In this document: one piece after another, positions 27,214 through 39,338 of the stretch
Position numbering within the stretch: the first letter of the stretch is position 1
Layout: the number at the start of each line of letters is the position of its first letter
Assembly: GCA_002011075.2 (NCBI GenBank)
Contig: MTMA02000006.1
Location: 1,356,599-1,420,598 of the forward strand
Direction of reading: 5' to 3'
Length of the DNA: 64,000 nucleotides
Source of the DNA: Candidatus Scotarchaeum otlingeri
GTDB lineage: Archaea; Thermoproteota; Nitrososphaeria; Geothermarchaeales; JDFR-13
Translations under genes and position numbers: made by a program
Notes under the pieces: generated by a model
Told to the model about the DNA's origin: nothing
The model's input: the letters and a program-made list of their open reading frames with translations, nothing else
Databases searched by the model: none

Positions 27214-28107
27214 ATGCTTCGTTTAAAGTCTGCGTTTATAGCTACAAGGCCATGGAGCTTTATTATGACGGCTATAGCGATTACATTCGGGGCAGTGATG
27301 GCTTATTTCTTGAATAACACTTTCAGCCCTATCCTATATGTATTGACACTTATTGGTGCGATAACTTTGCATGCGACTGCTAATATATTGAATGATTATT
27401 TTGATAGTAAGTATGAGGTGGACACTCCGGATGCTCCTACGGCACGGTATAGACCACATCCAATTATTACGGGGTTTATGTCGCCATCGGACTTGCTGAA
27501 GTTATCGTTATTATTTATTTTGATAACATCAATTATAGGTATTTATCTCACTATTGTGGCAGGTCTATTTGTACTGGTTTTAGGAGTAATCGGATTAATA
27601 CTGGCTGCTACTTATACAGGTCCACCTATTAAATATAAATACATTGCGCTTGGAGAATTTGCTGTATTCGTAATATGGGGGCCTTTAATGGTTCTCGGCT
27701 CCTATTATGTCCAGACAAGCAGTATATCAATGACTGTAATATACACTTCACTACCTATAGGTATACTCGTCTCTGCAGTGTTATTAGCGAATAACTTGAG
27801 AGATATTGAATTTGATTCGGGGAGAAATATAAAGACACTACCCATATTGCTAGGAAAAAAGCGGGGACTGTTAATATTTGATGGAATGATATTATCTGCA
27901 TATGGCATTGCATTAACTCTGTTTTTGATGGGGCAATTATATATAACTGTATTATTAACATTGGTTACATTGCCTAAGGCTATAAACCTATTGAAGACTT
28001 TCAAGAAAGAGATACCAGATCTAGCTGATCCTATGACGGCACAGCTGGTTATGTACTTTGGCATCGTATATATAATAGCTATAATTCTCGGGATATTATT
28101 ATATTAG
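27214..28107 (+). CDS. UbiA-family prenyltransferase (MenA-like)
   Basis: Membrane enzyme that joins a polyprenyl diphosphate to an acceptor. The 297 residues form about eight or nine membrane helices and carry both Asp-rich motifs, NILNDYFDSKYEVD and NNLRDIEFDSGRNIKTLP. The second resembles MenA (dihydroxynaphthoate prenyltransferase) more than heme O or lipid synthases. A role in making a quinone is plausible, but the acceptor is not shown by sequence. A CPBP protease gene follows in the same direction. Confidence 0.88.
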   Translation: MLRLKSAFIATRPWSFIMTAIAITFGAVMAYFLNNTFSPILYVLTLIGAITLHATANILNDYFDSKYEVDTPDAPTARYRPHPIITGFMSPSDLLKLSLLFILITSIIGIYLTIVAGLFVLVLGVIGLILAATYTGPPIKYKYIALGEFAVFVIWGPLMVLGSYYVQTSSISMTVIYTSLPIGILVSAVLLANNLRDIEFDSGRNIKTLPILLGKKRGLLIFDGMILSAYGIALTLFLMGQLYITVLLTLVTLPKAINLLKTFKKEIPDLADPMTAQLVMYFGIVYIIAIILGILLY

Positions 28108-28143
28108 CAATACATATTTTTTGTATTCTGGTGCTAGGATAGA

Positions 28144-28770
28144 ATGGAAGAAAAGCGAAATATAAATAAAGTGGACCTCCCCTATTTTCTGCTTCCATAC
28201 ATATTATGGATAATCACATTCAATATATTTCCTAAATACTTCTGGTTTCTGATGCCGATATCAACGACTATACTAGGATTATATACGTTATTCAAATATA
28301 GGTCGTTTATTAAATTTGGTTCTCTAAGAGTAGGATTGATAGCATCGATCTCATTATCTATAGTGTTGTATCTCATTTTCTATTTTGGAAATTTTCTACT
28401 GACATTGATTTCTATGGCCAAATATGTAGAGAATATATATCTAATGATCCTGACGGCGCCTAACCTATTGAGCTTAAGCCTAATATTACTCTGGATAGGG
28501 TTGATGGAAGAAATTTATTGGAGAGGCGGCCTCCAAGAAATCCTAAAGAATTATGGATTTAGTAGGCCGTGGTTAGCCTCAACTATATTATATACACTTG
28601 TTCATATTGTTACATTGAACCTCATATTGATTTTTGCTGCATTTATAGTAGGTATTATAATGGGAGTCTCTGCATATAAATACGGCTTGTTTACACCGAT
28701 TTTATTGCATATTATTTGGTTGCAACTTATTATAATCATTATTCCTGTATATCCATATACCTTATCTTGA
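28144..28770 (+). CDS. CPBP/CAAX-type intramembrane protease
   Basis: The 208-residue membrane protein has about six or seven helices and the three conserved motifs of the CPBP family: MEEIYWRGGLQEIL (EExxxR), TLVHIVTLN (His on a helix) and LLHIIW. It may cleave prenylated or other membrane substrates or process small peptides. It follows the UbiA gene after 36 bases and overlaps the convergent RpiB-like gene by 9 bases. Confidence 0.88.
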   Translation: MEEKRNINKVDLPYFLLPYILWIITFNIFPKYFWFLMPISTTILGLYTLFKYRSFIKFGSLRVGLIASISLSIVLYLIFYFGNFLLTLISMAKYVENIYLMILTAPNLLSLSLILLWIGLMEEIYWRGGLQEILKNYGFSRPWLASTILYTLVHIVTLNLILIFAAFIVGIIMGVSAYKYGLFTPILLHIIWLQLIIIIIPVYPYTLS

Positions 28771-29205
28771 TTCGTCAAGCTTTTTTAGCTTGTCGATATT
28801 CTCTTTTTCGCTAGGATCTATTTTTGTTGTTGAGAACCAAGCATCTATTATCTCTTTAGCCACTTCCTCTGAAGTTAATCGCCCGCTCAATACCAAGACA
28901 TTGGCATCATTCCATAGCCTTGCTCCCTCCGCTGTTTTGGCGTCTATACATAAAGCGGCTCTTACACCTTTTACTTTATTTGCTACTATGCTGGCCCCTG
29001 TGCCTGTATAACATATTACGATTCCGTATCTATATTTTCCATCGGCTACTGCCTTAGCAGCTTCATATATAGAGTCAACCCATGACTCCAATTTTCCTGT
29101 TTTTATAGCGCCGTAGGAGTCAACTTCAAAACCCTTCTCTTTTAGATACCTAGCTAGAAAGACGGCTACCGGATATATATCATCTGAAGCTATAGCTATT
29201 TTCAT
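28762..29205 (-). CDS. RpiB/LacAB-family sugar isomerase
   Basis: The 147-residue protein has the family fold signature: KIAIASDDIYPVAVFLARYLKEKGFEV at the start, then CYTGTGASIVANKVKGVRAALC (phosphate loop and catalytic Cys region) and ARLWNDANVLVLSGRLT. The reaction would be interconversion of ribose-5-phosphate and ribulose-5-phosphate. The His normally following the first Asp (DHAG) is replaced (DDIY), so the substrate may differ from the bacterial enzyme. Confidence 0.88.
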   Translation of the reverse strand: MKIAIASDDIYPVAVFLARYLKEKGFEVDSYGAIKTGKLESWVDSIYEAAKAVADGKYRYGIVICYTGTGASIVANKVKGVRAALCIDAKTAEGARLWNDANVLVLSGRLTSEEVAKEIIDAWFSTTKIDPSEKENIDKLKKLDESR

Positions 29206-29308
29206 GTTCCCACCCGATTTTAATGACAGTTTAAGGTTTCTATCGGCGCAATATAAGAATAGCAGATACTTTTCTTATTAATTCATATAGGCTAATCCCG
29301 CTTATACC

Positions 29309-29713
29309 TTATTTTTTCTCTATATAACTAACAAATTCCTTGATTTTATTATACATGGGGTGAGAATCGGGTATGGTATCTACCCAGTGGCTTAGCATAG
29401 AAACCACCTCATGCATTATTAATTCTATATTACTGCATATATTCTCAATAATGATAGCTGGGATATTATCATAATCGATTTTCATATTGACCGTTTTGAG
29501 GAAAGGAAGGGTTTTACCTATAATTGGTGAGGATATAAAAATCCCTTTATCCGTCAGGTATATAGCTTTGTTCTCTATCTCTCCCAGTTTAAGCATCCAT
29601 TCCGGGCCTGGCGGAATATAATCTTGGAGTGCCTTTAATAATTCAGGAACCAATTTTCTATTCCTAGTCTTCTTAATCCTATCATACAAGTTGTATAGAG
29701 ATCTAGGATCCAT
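29309..29713 (-). CDS. Hypothetical protein
   Basis: Unrecognised 134-residue cytoplasmic protein, with helices at both ends (MDPRSLYNLYDRIKKTRNRK; EVVSMLSHWVDTIPDSH) and a strand-rich middle (NKAIYLTDKGIFISSPIIGK). It stands alone between the RpiB-like gene and a divergent Cys-rich gene. No motif points to a function. Confidence 0.65.
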   Translation of the reverse strand: MDPRSLYNLYDRIKKTRNRKLVPELLKALQDYIPPGPEWMLKLGEIENKAIYLTDKGIFISSPIIGKTLPFLKTVNMKIDYDNIPAIIIENICSNIELIMHEVVSMLSHWVDTIPDSHPMYNKIKEFVSYIEKK

Positions 29714-29906
29714 GGTTAATAAGAATAGTAAGCTAATAAATTATATTTTAGTTACTTTTTAGCTTATATTATTCATTTTGAATTTTTCTGCTTAGGATTA
29801 TCATCTAATAACCTATTTAGCCATTGGTATTGCTATATGATGTTGATACCGAATATATTCGGGTAAGATAATTTAATGTCAAAATCAGATTTTCTATGGT
29901 GACATT

Positions 29907-30182
29907 ATGTTCAAACATTGCCCTGGGATTAAGAGTATAGTTCAGCCCCAAATTATCATACGGACATGTCCACATTGTGGAGAAGAAATAGAGTTTTTTG
30001 AATATGAGACGATGCAGAAATGCTATTCTTGTGGAAGAGAGGTATATAGAGAACCTTCGGAGGTCTGTATTACTTGGTGCAAATATGCGGATAAATGTAT
30101 TGATGAGTTAGAAGGAAAGAGCATGATAGATCACGAGAGAGCCGAGGAATTAAGAAAAATGTTGAGTGAATACAAGGCATAA
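29907..30182 (+). CDS. Cys-rich zinc-ribbon protein
   Basis: The 91-residue protein has eight Cys: CPGIKS, a ribbon TCPHCGEEIEFF...KCYSCGREVY and then VCITWCKYADKCID. This arrangement recurs in small proteins of anaerobic bacteria and archaea with no settled function. The second set of Cys could bind a further metal or Fe-S cluster. It is divergent from the 134-residue gene and about 250 bases upstream of the FTR1 unit. Confidence 0.8.
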   Translation: MFKHCPGIKSIVQPQIIIRTCPHCGEEIEFFEYETMQKCYSCGREVYREPSEVCITWCKYADKCIDELEGKSMIDHERAEELRKMLSEYKA

Positions 30183-30237
30183 TGATAAAATGAAATCGTA
30201 TATGTTCGGTATCTAGATAATTAAAAGGAATAATTAT

Positions 30238-30267
30238 ATAGTTTGTAAGGTTGTAAGTACAAACTAT
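30238..30267. promoter_or_regulatory. 10-bp inverted repeat at the FTR1 promoter
   Basis: ATAGTTTGTA (30238-30247) and TACAAACTAT (30258-30267) are exact reverse complements separated by 10 bases. A TATA-like run (TTATATATATAAC, 30266-30278) follows directly, so a bound dimer would touch the BRE/TATA region. It is a likely operator for the iron permease transcript, perhaps for a metal-responsive repressor. Confidence 0.65.
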
Positions 30268-30312
30268 TATATATATAACACTGTTATTATTTATCCCAGT
30301 GGTGAAACTGCT

Positions 30313-30435
30313 GTGAACTCTATTATTAAATCGTGCTTCATAGATTATGAATTATTAGTCATAAGAAATAGAGAGAGCTCTTTCGATCTAAGTAGTTATT
30401 TTATGTTGTGCCTATTCACTCATGGTGATAAGTAG
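30313..30435 (+). CDS. Candidate leader peptide upstream of FTR1
   Basis: A 40-codon frame starting at GTG 30313, 7 bases after GGTGA, and reading MNSIIKSCFIDYELLVIRN...SYFMLCLFTHGDK. Its TAG overlaps the GTG of the iron permease by one base (TAGTG). The frame fills most of the leader. This position suggests translational coupling; the peptide has three Cys and matches nothing I know. It could also be a chance frame. Confidence 0.45.
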   Translation: MNSIIKSCFIDYELLVIRNRESSFDLSSYFMLCLFTHGDK

Positions 30436-31262
30436 TGATAGGTCAGTTATTAATAGTTCTAAGAGAAGGTTTCGAAGCCGCTCTGATAATCTCAATCATA
30501 ATGGCTTACATAATAAAAACAGGAAAAAGCCATCTAACACGTTATGTATGGTATGGTGTGATTGCATCTATTTCAATAAGTTTTTTCTTAGGAGCATCCA
30601 TTTGGATCTATTATGGCACTCTGTCAGAAGCCACTCAGGTTCTCTTTGAGGGATTGGCAGCTTGGTTAGCGGTTGGTGTATTATCCTCAATGGTATATTG
30701 GATGGCGACAAAAGGGAAAGAGATAAAAATAGATATTGAACGGCGGGTGGCTGAGGCGACTACACGTGGTACGTTATTTGGGTTTTTTACCCTTTCATTC
30801 ATATTAGTCTTTAGGGAGGGGCTTGAAACCGTTTTATTCCTTACCCCATTCCTATTGAGTGATACTATAGGTACAATAATAGGAAGCGTAATTGGAGGAG
30901 TAATCGCCATTTCATTATCGTATCTTATATTTGTAATAGGAATTAATATCAATATCCGACGGTTTTTCTATTTTACAAGCATTTTATTAATCTTATTAGC
31001 GGGAGGATTAGCAGGGTATGGAACCCATGAATTGATAGAATATGCAGAAATTTCTAATATAGATTTAGCATGGTTATCTGAGTATGCGTATAAGTTACCC
31101 ATTGATACTGATAATCCATTACATCATAAGAATATTATAGGTTCCATTTTAGCGGTAATGTTTGGCTATACTGTTAAAGCAGAGTGGGGACGTCTACTTA
31201 TTCACCTGTTATATCTATCTATATCTATTCCAGCAGTCGTATATGTATACAGAAAACAATGA
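30435..31262 (+). CDS. FTR1-family iron permease
   Basis: Integral membrane high-affinity iron transporter of the FTR1/EfeU family. The 275 residues form seven predicted helices with two iron-binding motifs, VLREGFEAALII (helix 1) and VFREGLETVLFL (helix 4), both of the REGxE type. GTG at 30435 follows GGTGATA. No ferroxidase or EfeO/B partner is beside it. Expression is probably controlled at the inverted repeat upstream. Confidence 0.93.
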   Translation: MIGQLLIVLREGFEAALIISIIMAYIIKTGKSHLTRYVWYGVIASISISFFLGASIWIYYGTLSEATQVLFEGLAAWLAVGVLSSMVYWMATKGKEIKIDIERRVAEATTRGTLFGFFTLSFILVFREGLETVLFLTPFLLSDTIGTIIGSVIGGVIAISLSYLIFVIGININIRRFFYFTSILLILLAGGLAGYGTHELIEYAEISNIDLAWLSEYAYKLPIDTDNPLHHKNIIGSILAVMFGYTVKAEWGRLLIHLLYLSISIPAVVYVYRKQ

Positions 31263-31273
31263 TTTTTTGGACG

Positions 31274-31555
31274 TCACTTATTCTGCTGACTAGTAACTCT
31301 AAGCTTTGATACCAGTTGTTCGTATCTTATTGAATATAATATTGATGAATCAAATGGGTCTGCTTCTCTAAATATGAGGTATATCGCATTTTGGGGACAT
31401 ACAGCAATACATGAACCGAAACCGTCACACAGCCTTTCATTGATTAATAAAGCTTTATCATCAACTATTTCAAGTGCACCCGTTAGGCAAGCCTCCACAC
31501 ATTTAGCGCATCCAATACATCTATCTTTATCTATTTCTATAATTAGACGCTTCAT
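31274..31555 (-). CDS. 4Fe-4S ferredoxin-type protein
   Basis: The 93-residue protein has a full cluster motif CIGCAKCVEACLTGAL and a second, CDGFGSCIAVCPQNAI, in which C-x5-C replaces C-x2-C-x2-C. The same second motif (CDGLG-type) and the following acidic READPFD segment occur in a family of anaerobe Fe-S proteins. In those, as I recall, this domain is fused to a domain like the product of the upstream gene (31562-31984). It is probably an electron carrier partner of that protein. Confidence 0.88.
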   Translation of the reverse strand: MKRLIIEIDKDRCIGCAKCVEACLTGALEIVDDKALLINERLCDGFGSCIAVCPQNAIYLIFREADPFDSSILYSIRYEQLVSKLRVTSQQNK

Positions 31556-31561
31556 AATTAT

Positions 31562-31984
31562 CTAACACTTTATCCTACTTCCCCTGAAATTACGTGGATC
31601 ATATGGCTCTTCAGCGCCAGTATCCACCCTTATGATATAGTTCTTTATCTCTATATCTTCTTTACCTAAGTCAGTCAAGGCCTTCTCCACCATCATATGA
31701 ATAACGTGGCAACAAGGCACTTCCATCGAATATACATTCAGCGTCTTTGCCGAAGTATTTTCGATAATCATCTTAATTTTCATAAATAATTTGTCTGGAT
31801 TCTCCAACAGAGGACATCCTATCAATACAGGAATGCTCTGACCAAATTTTTCCCTTAACCCTTTATTTAATAGAACCCCACAATCCGCTGACAAGTATAT
31901 AACATCTTTCTTGAGGTACTCTGCATATGGATGCACTAATAATATTTTAACAGGCCACATAATGTCCAATCTTATCCCAGTCAA
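31562..31984 (-). CDS. Partner of the ferredoxin-like protein, Cys-containing
   Basis: The 140-residue protein has YLSADCGVLLNKGLREKF, VLIGCPLLENPDKLFMKI and YSMEVPCCHVIHMMVEKAL, segments that in many anaerobes form the C-terminal part of a single protein following a ferredoxin domain. Here the part stands alone and precedes the ferredoxin gene by 6 bases, so the order is reversed and split. The conserved Cys residues may hold a cluster or act in redox chemistry. The activity is not known to me. Confidence 0.8.
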   Translation of the reverse strand: MTGIRLDIMWPVKILLVHPYAEYLKKDVIYLSADCGVLLNKGLREKFGQSIPVLIGCPLLENPDKLFMKIKMIIENTSAKTLNVYSMEVPCCHVIHMMVEKALTDLGKEDIEIKNYIIRVDTGAEEPYDPRNFRGSRIKC

Positions 31985-32038
31985 AACTGAAATTCATGAA
32001 AAATATTAAATATAACCCGAGGATATTAGGGATTTTGT

Positions 32039-32671
32039 ATGACATATTATATTGATGAACCGATACATATAGTCTTGGAAATTCAGAACAAGGAGTGTAA
32101 AGTCCTAGAGATATTGAGGTCATTAAATATCGATAAATTCAAGCTTATCGATATACGTAGCCATACCAAGGGCTCTATCAGCCATCTCCTTAAGCTTGAA
32201 CCAGATCATCTAAGAAAAATTCTGCATTCAGAAATTATTAAGACGAAAAGCCGTAGCTATGCAGATACAGATTATGGTATATGGATCGAAGGAGAAGGCT
32301 GTAATGTATGTAATACGATATTATCGGAGGGTGCTTTCGTTATATCTGGAGCCAACCCAAAAGGCGACAGCTTCATATATAGTTTTATAGCACCAAATCA
32401 TGATGTATTCCAGAATATACTGCATTCTCTGAAGAAGAATGGGTTTAATCCGAAAGTATTAAAGGTGATGAAGTATAGATCAAGTGGAAGAGTGCTCACA
32501 GAAAAACAAGAGATTATCCTATGGATAGCCTTACACTCTGGATTCTTTGACTATCCAAGGAAAGTAAAAGTTGAGGAGTTAGCCCGGAGATTAGGGATTA
32601 GCTCATCAACATTCTCTGAGATTACCCGGAGGGGACTGAGGAGACTACTAGAAAAATATTTTAGTGAATAA
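32039..32671 (+). CDS. HTH_10 (Bat-like) transcription regulator
   Basis: The 210-residue protein ends in an HTH of the bacterio-opsin-activator type: LTEKQEIILWIALHSGFFDYPRKVKVEELARRLGISSSTFSEITRRGLRRLL. The N-terminal 140 residues form an unassigned sensing domain containing CNVCN, which could bind metal or a redox signal. It diverges from the Fe-S pair across 54 bases holding a TATA-like AAATATTAAATATAA, and is the obvious candidate regulator of that pair. Confidence 0.9.
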   Translation: MTYYIDEPIHIVLEIQNKECKVLEILRSLNIDKFKLIDIRSHTKGSISHLLKLEPDHLRKILHSEIIKTKSRSYADTDYGIWIEGEGCNVCNTILSEGAFVISGANPKGDSFIYSFIAPNHDVFQNILHSLKKNGFNPKVLKVMKYRSSGRVLTEKQEIILWIALHSGFFDYPRKVKVEELARRLGISSSTFSEITRRGLRRLLEKYFSE

Positions 32672-35525
<2,854 letters not shown>

Positions 35526-35538
35526 CTATATCACCCTT

Positions 35539-35865
35539 CTAATCGGCGGCCGGAGACTCTTCAGTAGCAATAATGTCACTAAAGAGCTTATTTCTAACCC
35601 TATGGTCAAGATGTAGCTTTAATTCATCTGTGAAAAAAATGACTTCCCCACAATCTATGCAATATAACCAGCCTCCTGTCTCAAGGGTCTCCCAAAGCTC
35701 CCCTCTATCAATTGGTGAGAAGTGGTTGCAGGTTGTTCTATATACCATCATAAGCTCATACTTAACTTCACAATATCCCATATACCTATAGATATCATGA
35801 AGCTCTATGTATCTACAGTCAATACAGGTATCTCCGCCATTATGGACATATTCCATCAACCCCAC
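35539..35865 (-). CDS. Cys-rich hypothetical protein upstream of the oxidoreductase
   Basis: Unrecognised 108-residue protein with seven Cys: TCIDCRYIELHDIY, YMGYCEVKY, TTCNHFS and LYCIDCGEVIFF. The pattern suggests one or two zinc or Fe-S sites. The last part is acidic. It heads the transcript of the two oxidoreductase genes and may aid assembly of that enzyme; this is inference. GTG at 35865 or the nearby ATG at 35856 could be the start. Confidence 0.7.
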   Translation of the reverse strand: MGLMEYVHNGGDTCIDCRYIELHDIYRYMGYCEVKYELMMVYRTTCNHFSPIDRGELWETLETGGWLYCIDCGEVIFFTDELKLHLDHRVRNKLFSDIIATEESPAAD

Positions 35866-36028
35866 CTATTTATTAATTACTAATCGCTATCTGCTTATAT
35901 CTGTATATATAGAAATCTCACCAAGTTTATGCATACCCTCCCAATAAATACATAATGTTAACACTATCCAGAGACCCGGGAAATATTCATAGGTCTATAT
36001 AAAGCTATTAAAAGGTTAAACTATTCTG

Positions 36029-36319
36029 ATGAAAAAAGAAAGATTAGCCGAAGAACTCATAGAGATATATAGAAAGCGTAAAGACCTAGATATGAGGAAG
36101 ACGAGGATTATCAAAGTGATATTGAAGGATCTACGTAGCTATATCACTAAAAATGCTCCTATAGATCCGCAGGAAGGAATTAGAGCTTATGTCAATGGCT
36201 TAGGATTGGAGGGGGAAGATAGGAAGATACTGATAAGGGTAATAAGATATCACCTGGCCAAGACACGTGGCACCAATAAATGCATACCACTCACAAGTTT
36301 TATAGATAAAAATAATTGA
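36029..36319 (+). CDS. Small basic hypothetical protein
   Basis: Unrecognised 96-residue protein, highly charged and helical (RLAEELIEIYRKRKDLDMRKTRIIKVILKDL), with a C-terminal segment EDRKILIRVIRYHLAKTRG. It is cytoplasmic, possibly nucleic-acid binding. It stands alone between the divergent oxidoreductase unit and tRNA-Glu. Confidence 0.65.
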   Translation: MKKERLAEELIEIYRKRKDLDMRKTRIIKVILKDLRSYITKNAPIDPQEGIRAYVNGLGLEGEDRKILIRVIRYHLAKTRGTNKCIPLTSFIDKNN

Positions 36320-36446
36320 CACGAATTACATCAGATTATCATTAGAGAAGTCATTCAATTTAGGTACATCAGACTTATATTGTTTTTATATAAGTCTGAT
36401 TAGGAAACAATATATGCTTATTATGCTTATTTATGGAGTGTTTTAA

Positions 36447-36524
<78 letters not shown>

Positions 36525-36565
36525 ATTCAATTTTCTATATTATTCACTGTATTATTAATATTTTA

Positions 36566-37495
36566 ATGGTGAATATGTTGTTCAGAAATGGCCCCGAGTA
36601 CCTGCCGTTAAAGAAGATCTTGATGTACAGACCTGGTGACGAGCTCTTATCTGTAGACTCCAATAACTATAGGGATTATTTGTTTAAAGAGCCTGTCGAT
36701 AGGGATAAGTTGGTTGCAGAATACGATGAGTATATAGAGAGCCTTCGTAATCTAGGGGTAGAAGTAGTCCTCCTAAATGACCTATTCAGAAAAATAGGAT
36801 GGACTCCTAGGTTTATTCCGCCGAATCTTCTATTTATGAGAGATGTGATGGCCATTATAGAGGATAAAGTTGTATATGGCTCGATGCGTTTCGAGATTCG
36901 GCGTATGGAGCCTATTATACTGCAATATGTCTTTAAAAAGTTGGGTTGGGATTACTCTATCGAGTATAATTATGGGGGATATTTCGAGGGAGGCGACCTT
37001 CTATATCTTGATAATAAGACGATACTCATAGGATACGGGCCTAGAACGAGCTATGAATATGCATACTCCCTCGCAGGATATATTAATAGAATCGGTCTTG
37101 CCTCAATATTAGTTCCTTTACCCAAGTTTAGGGTGCATCTCGATGGAGGAATGATGGTTTTAGATGAGGATCTGGTTATAGCTCATATACCCTCTATTAA
37201 ATATTATCCGAGTCTAGTGATACATAGCGATGGAGAAATTGATGTGATTACCCTTTATGACTACTTGGTTAATGATGGTTACACAATAATTGGCGTTAAA
37301 GACGAGGAGTCAATGAAATTCGGGGCCAATAATGTTGTCATAAGGAAGAATCTAGTGATATCGTATTCATGGAATAAAGAAGCTATAAATAGTATGAGGG
37401 AATTCGGTATTGATGTTATATCATTGGAGGCTGAAGAAATCAGAAAAGCTGCCGGAGGACTCCATTGTCTATTTAATATTATATTTAGAGGGTAG
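36566..37495 (+). CDS. Amidinotransferase-fold hydrolase (arginine deiminase/DDAH-like)
   Basis: The 309-residue protein belongs to the guanidine-modifying superfamily. Catalytic features in order: LLFMRDVMAII (substrate Asp), YFEGGDLL (acidic pair), RVHLDGGMMVL (His) and GGLHCLFN (nucleophilic Cys). It could hydrolyse arginine, a methylated arginine or another guanidine. The track start at 36446 lies within the tRNA-Glu region and is false; ATG 36566 or ATG 36575, the latter after GGTGA, gives a normal start (MLFRNGPEYLP). It converges on the adenine deaminase gene. Confidence 0.88.
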   Translation: MVNMLFRNGPEYLPLKKILMYRPGDELLSVDSNNYRDYLFKEPVDRDKLVAEYDEYIESLRNLGVEVVLLNDLFRKIGWTPRFIPPNLLFMRDVMAIIEDKVVYGSMRFEIRRMEPIILQYVFKKLGWDYSIEYNYGGYFEGGDLLYLDNKTILIGYGPRTSYEYAYSLAGYINRIGLASILVPLPKFRVHLDGGMMVLDEDLVIAHIPSIKYYPSLVIHSDGEIDVITLYDYLVNDGYTIIGVKDEESMKFGANNVVIRKNLVISYSWNKEAINSMREFGIDVISLEAEEIRKAAGGLHCLFNIIFRG

Positions 37496-37511
37496 AAAAT
37501 CTGTTCCTTAT

Positions 37512-39245
37512 TTATTCTTTTGAAATAATCGGGTCTATCAATTCTCCCTTCAATACATCTACATATCCTTTATTGGTTAGTTTCAATTCAGGTATAACCG
37601 GTAGTGAAACGAATAGTAATTTTAGAAATGGATTTATTTCATGTCTACCTATCTTTCTATATGCATCCATAAGTATACCGAGTTTCTTAGCGACCTTCTC
37701 ACATGGAAGCGGAGACATTAACCCGGCAATATTCAGCTTAAGTGAGGCTAATACCCTTCCATTACCTACAACCGTAAAGCCACCTTGAATTCTAGTAATC
37801 TCTTTGATGGCCAACCACATATCATCTATAGAAACGCCTGCTACAATTAGATTATGACTATCATGTGCAACCGTCGAGGCTAATGCACCGAATTCTAAAC
37901 CCAGTCCCATAATAAAGCCGTTTGACCATCCTCCACCCTTTCCATGCCTCTCTATAACAGAAATTTTGGCAATATCTTTATCAGGGTCGGCATGCACCTC
38001 ACCCTTGATAACCTCCAGTTCTACACTAATATCTCTGGTAAATAAACCCTCCGGTTTCATAACATGTAAAATAACTTTTGAAGCACCATCTACTGTAAAC
38101 TTGAGTCCATCTGACGATAGCTCACTAGGAATTTTTACAGTTTTAAGAGCCCAACTCGGATATCTGGGTCTCCGGCGGGGCACATCAATTATGCTACCAT
38201 TATAGACTATTATCCTCCCATCACAAAGAACATGTTTTACATTTATCTTCTCTAGATCCTCAAATATCACGATATCTCCAAACCTGGGTGGAGCTATGGA
38301 GCCTAATTCTATAGACAATTTATAATGTTCAGCTACATTTAGAGTTACAGCTTGTATAGCAGCAACGGGATCCATGCCTGAATCTATTGCTAATCTGATT
38401 AAATGATCGACATGCCCTCTATGTAACAAGTCTTCCGCTGAGACATCATCAGATACCAATATTATATGTCGAGTGTCAACCCTTTTACTCAAGAGATACC
38501 TTATGATGGTTTTGAGGTTCTTAGAGAATGATGACTCTCTTACATATAGATGAATGCCCAGCCTAAGTTTACTTAGTGCTTCCTTACCTGTGACACTTTC
38601 ATGGTCAGACGTAATACCTGATACAAAATAGCTGGTTAGCTTTTTCTCGTCTACGCCTACTATATGTCCCTCAGCGATATATCCCATTTTTAAGGTATTT
38701 TTGATCCGCTCGATTACATCAATATCTCCTGATATGACGCCTGGAAAATTCATCATTTCACCGAGGGCTATGACTTCCCTATATTTTAATCCATGAGCTA
38801 TATCCTTTACGCCTAAAATTGCGCCTGATGTATCGATATCTCTAGCTGCGGGAACACAAGACGGATATGTTATCAATATTTTTATTGGAGTCCTATAGCT
38901 ATCTCTGATCATTAACTTGATGCCCTTATCTCCCAGTACATTAGCTATCTCGTGAGGATCGATAAAGACAGTTGTAGTTCCGAATTTAATGACTGTCCAG
39001 CCAAAGCTATAGGGGGTAAGATGGCTACTCTCAACATGTATATGGGCATCCATAAAGCCTGGTGCAGCATATGCACCATCAACATCAATCACTCTTGTTC
39101 CATCTCCGATCGTATGACTAGCATCTCCTACATATGCTATCCTATCTCCCTTAATTGCAATATCAGTTTTCTCCCTTATTTCTCCTGTATTAACATCTAT
39201 TAATGAACAGTTTTTTATGACTATATCCGCTTTTAATCTTCCCAT
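37512..39245 (-). CDS. ade: Adenine deaminase
   Basis: Deaminates adenine to hypoxanthine. The 577-residue amidohydrolase shows the metal motif PGFMDAHIHVESSHLTP, PHEIAN, the GHIVGVDEKK segment, SDDVSAEDLLHRGHVDH and the C-terminal domain with VAHDSHNLIVAG typical of Ade. Length is normal. Adenine made by mtnP and AMP phosphorylase, both in this window, would be its substrate, so the gene fits purine salvage. Confidence 0.94.
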   Translation of the reverse strand: MGRLKADIVIKNCSLIDVNTGEIREKTDIAIKGDRIAYVGDASHTIGDGTRVIDVDGAYAAPGFMDAHIHVESSHLTPYSFGWTVIKFGTTTVFIDPHEIANVLGDKGIKLMIRDSYRTPIKILITYPSCVPAARDIDTSGAILGVKDIAHGLKYREVIALGEMMNFPGVISGDIDVIERIKNTLKMGYIAEGHIVGVDEKKLTSYFVSGITSDHESVTGKEALSKLRLGIHLYVRESSFSKNLKTIIRYLLSKRVDTRHIILVSDDVSAEDLLHRGHVDHLIRLAIDSGMDPVAAIQAVTLNVAEHYKLSIELGSIAPPRFGDIVIFEDLEKINVKHVLCDGRIIVYNGSIIDVPRRRPRYPSWALKTVKIPSELSSDGLKFTVDGASKVILHVMKPEGLFTRDISVELEVIKGEVHADPDKDIAKISVIERHGKGGGWSNGFIMGLGLEFGALASTVAHDSHNLIVAGVSIDDMWLAIKEITRIQGGFTVVGNGRVLASLKLNIAGLMSPLPCEKVAKKLGILMDAYRKIGRHEINPFLKLLFVSLPVIPELKLTNKGYVDVLKGELIDPIISKE

Positions 39246-39338
39246 AGCGGTATCAATAAGTGAAGGAAAAACTTGCCATAATTTACTCCTACCCTTAAGA
39301 ATTAAGCTGTTAGGCGGAATGTCTGATACACCTCAGAC

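Noticed and set aside
28762-29205. Calling the RpiB-like protein a galactose-6-phosphate isomerase
   Set aside because: Residues that separate LacAB from RpiB cannot be judged by eye, and no lactose genes are nearby.
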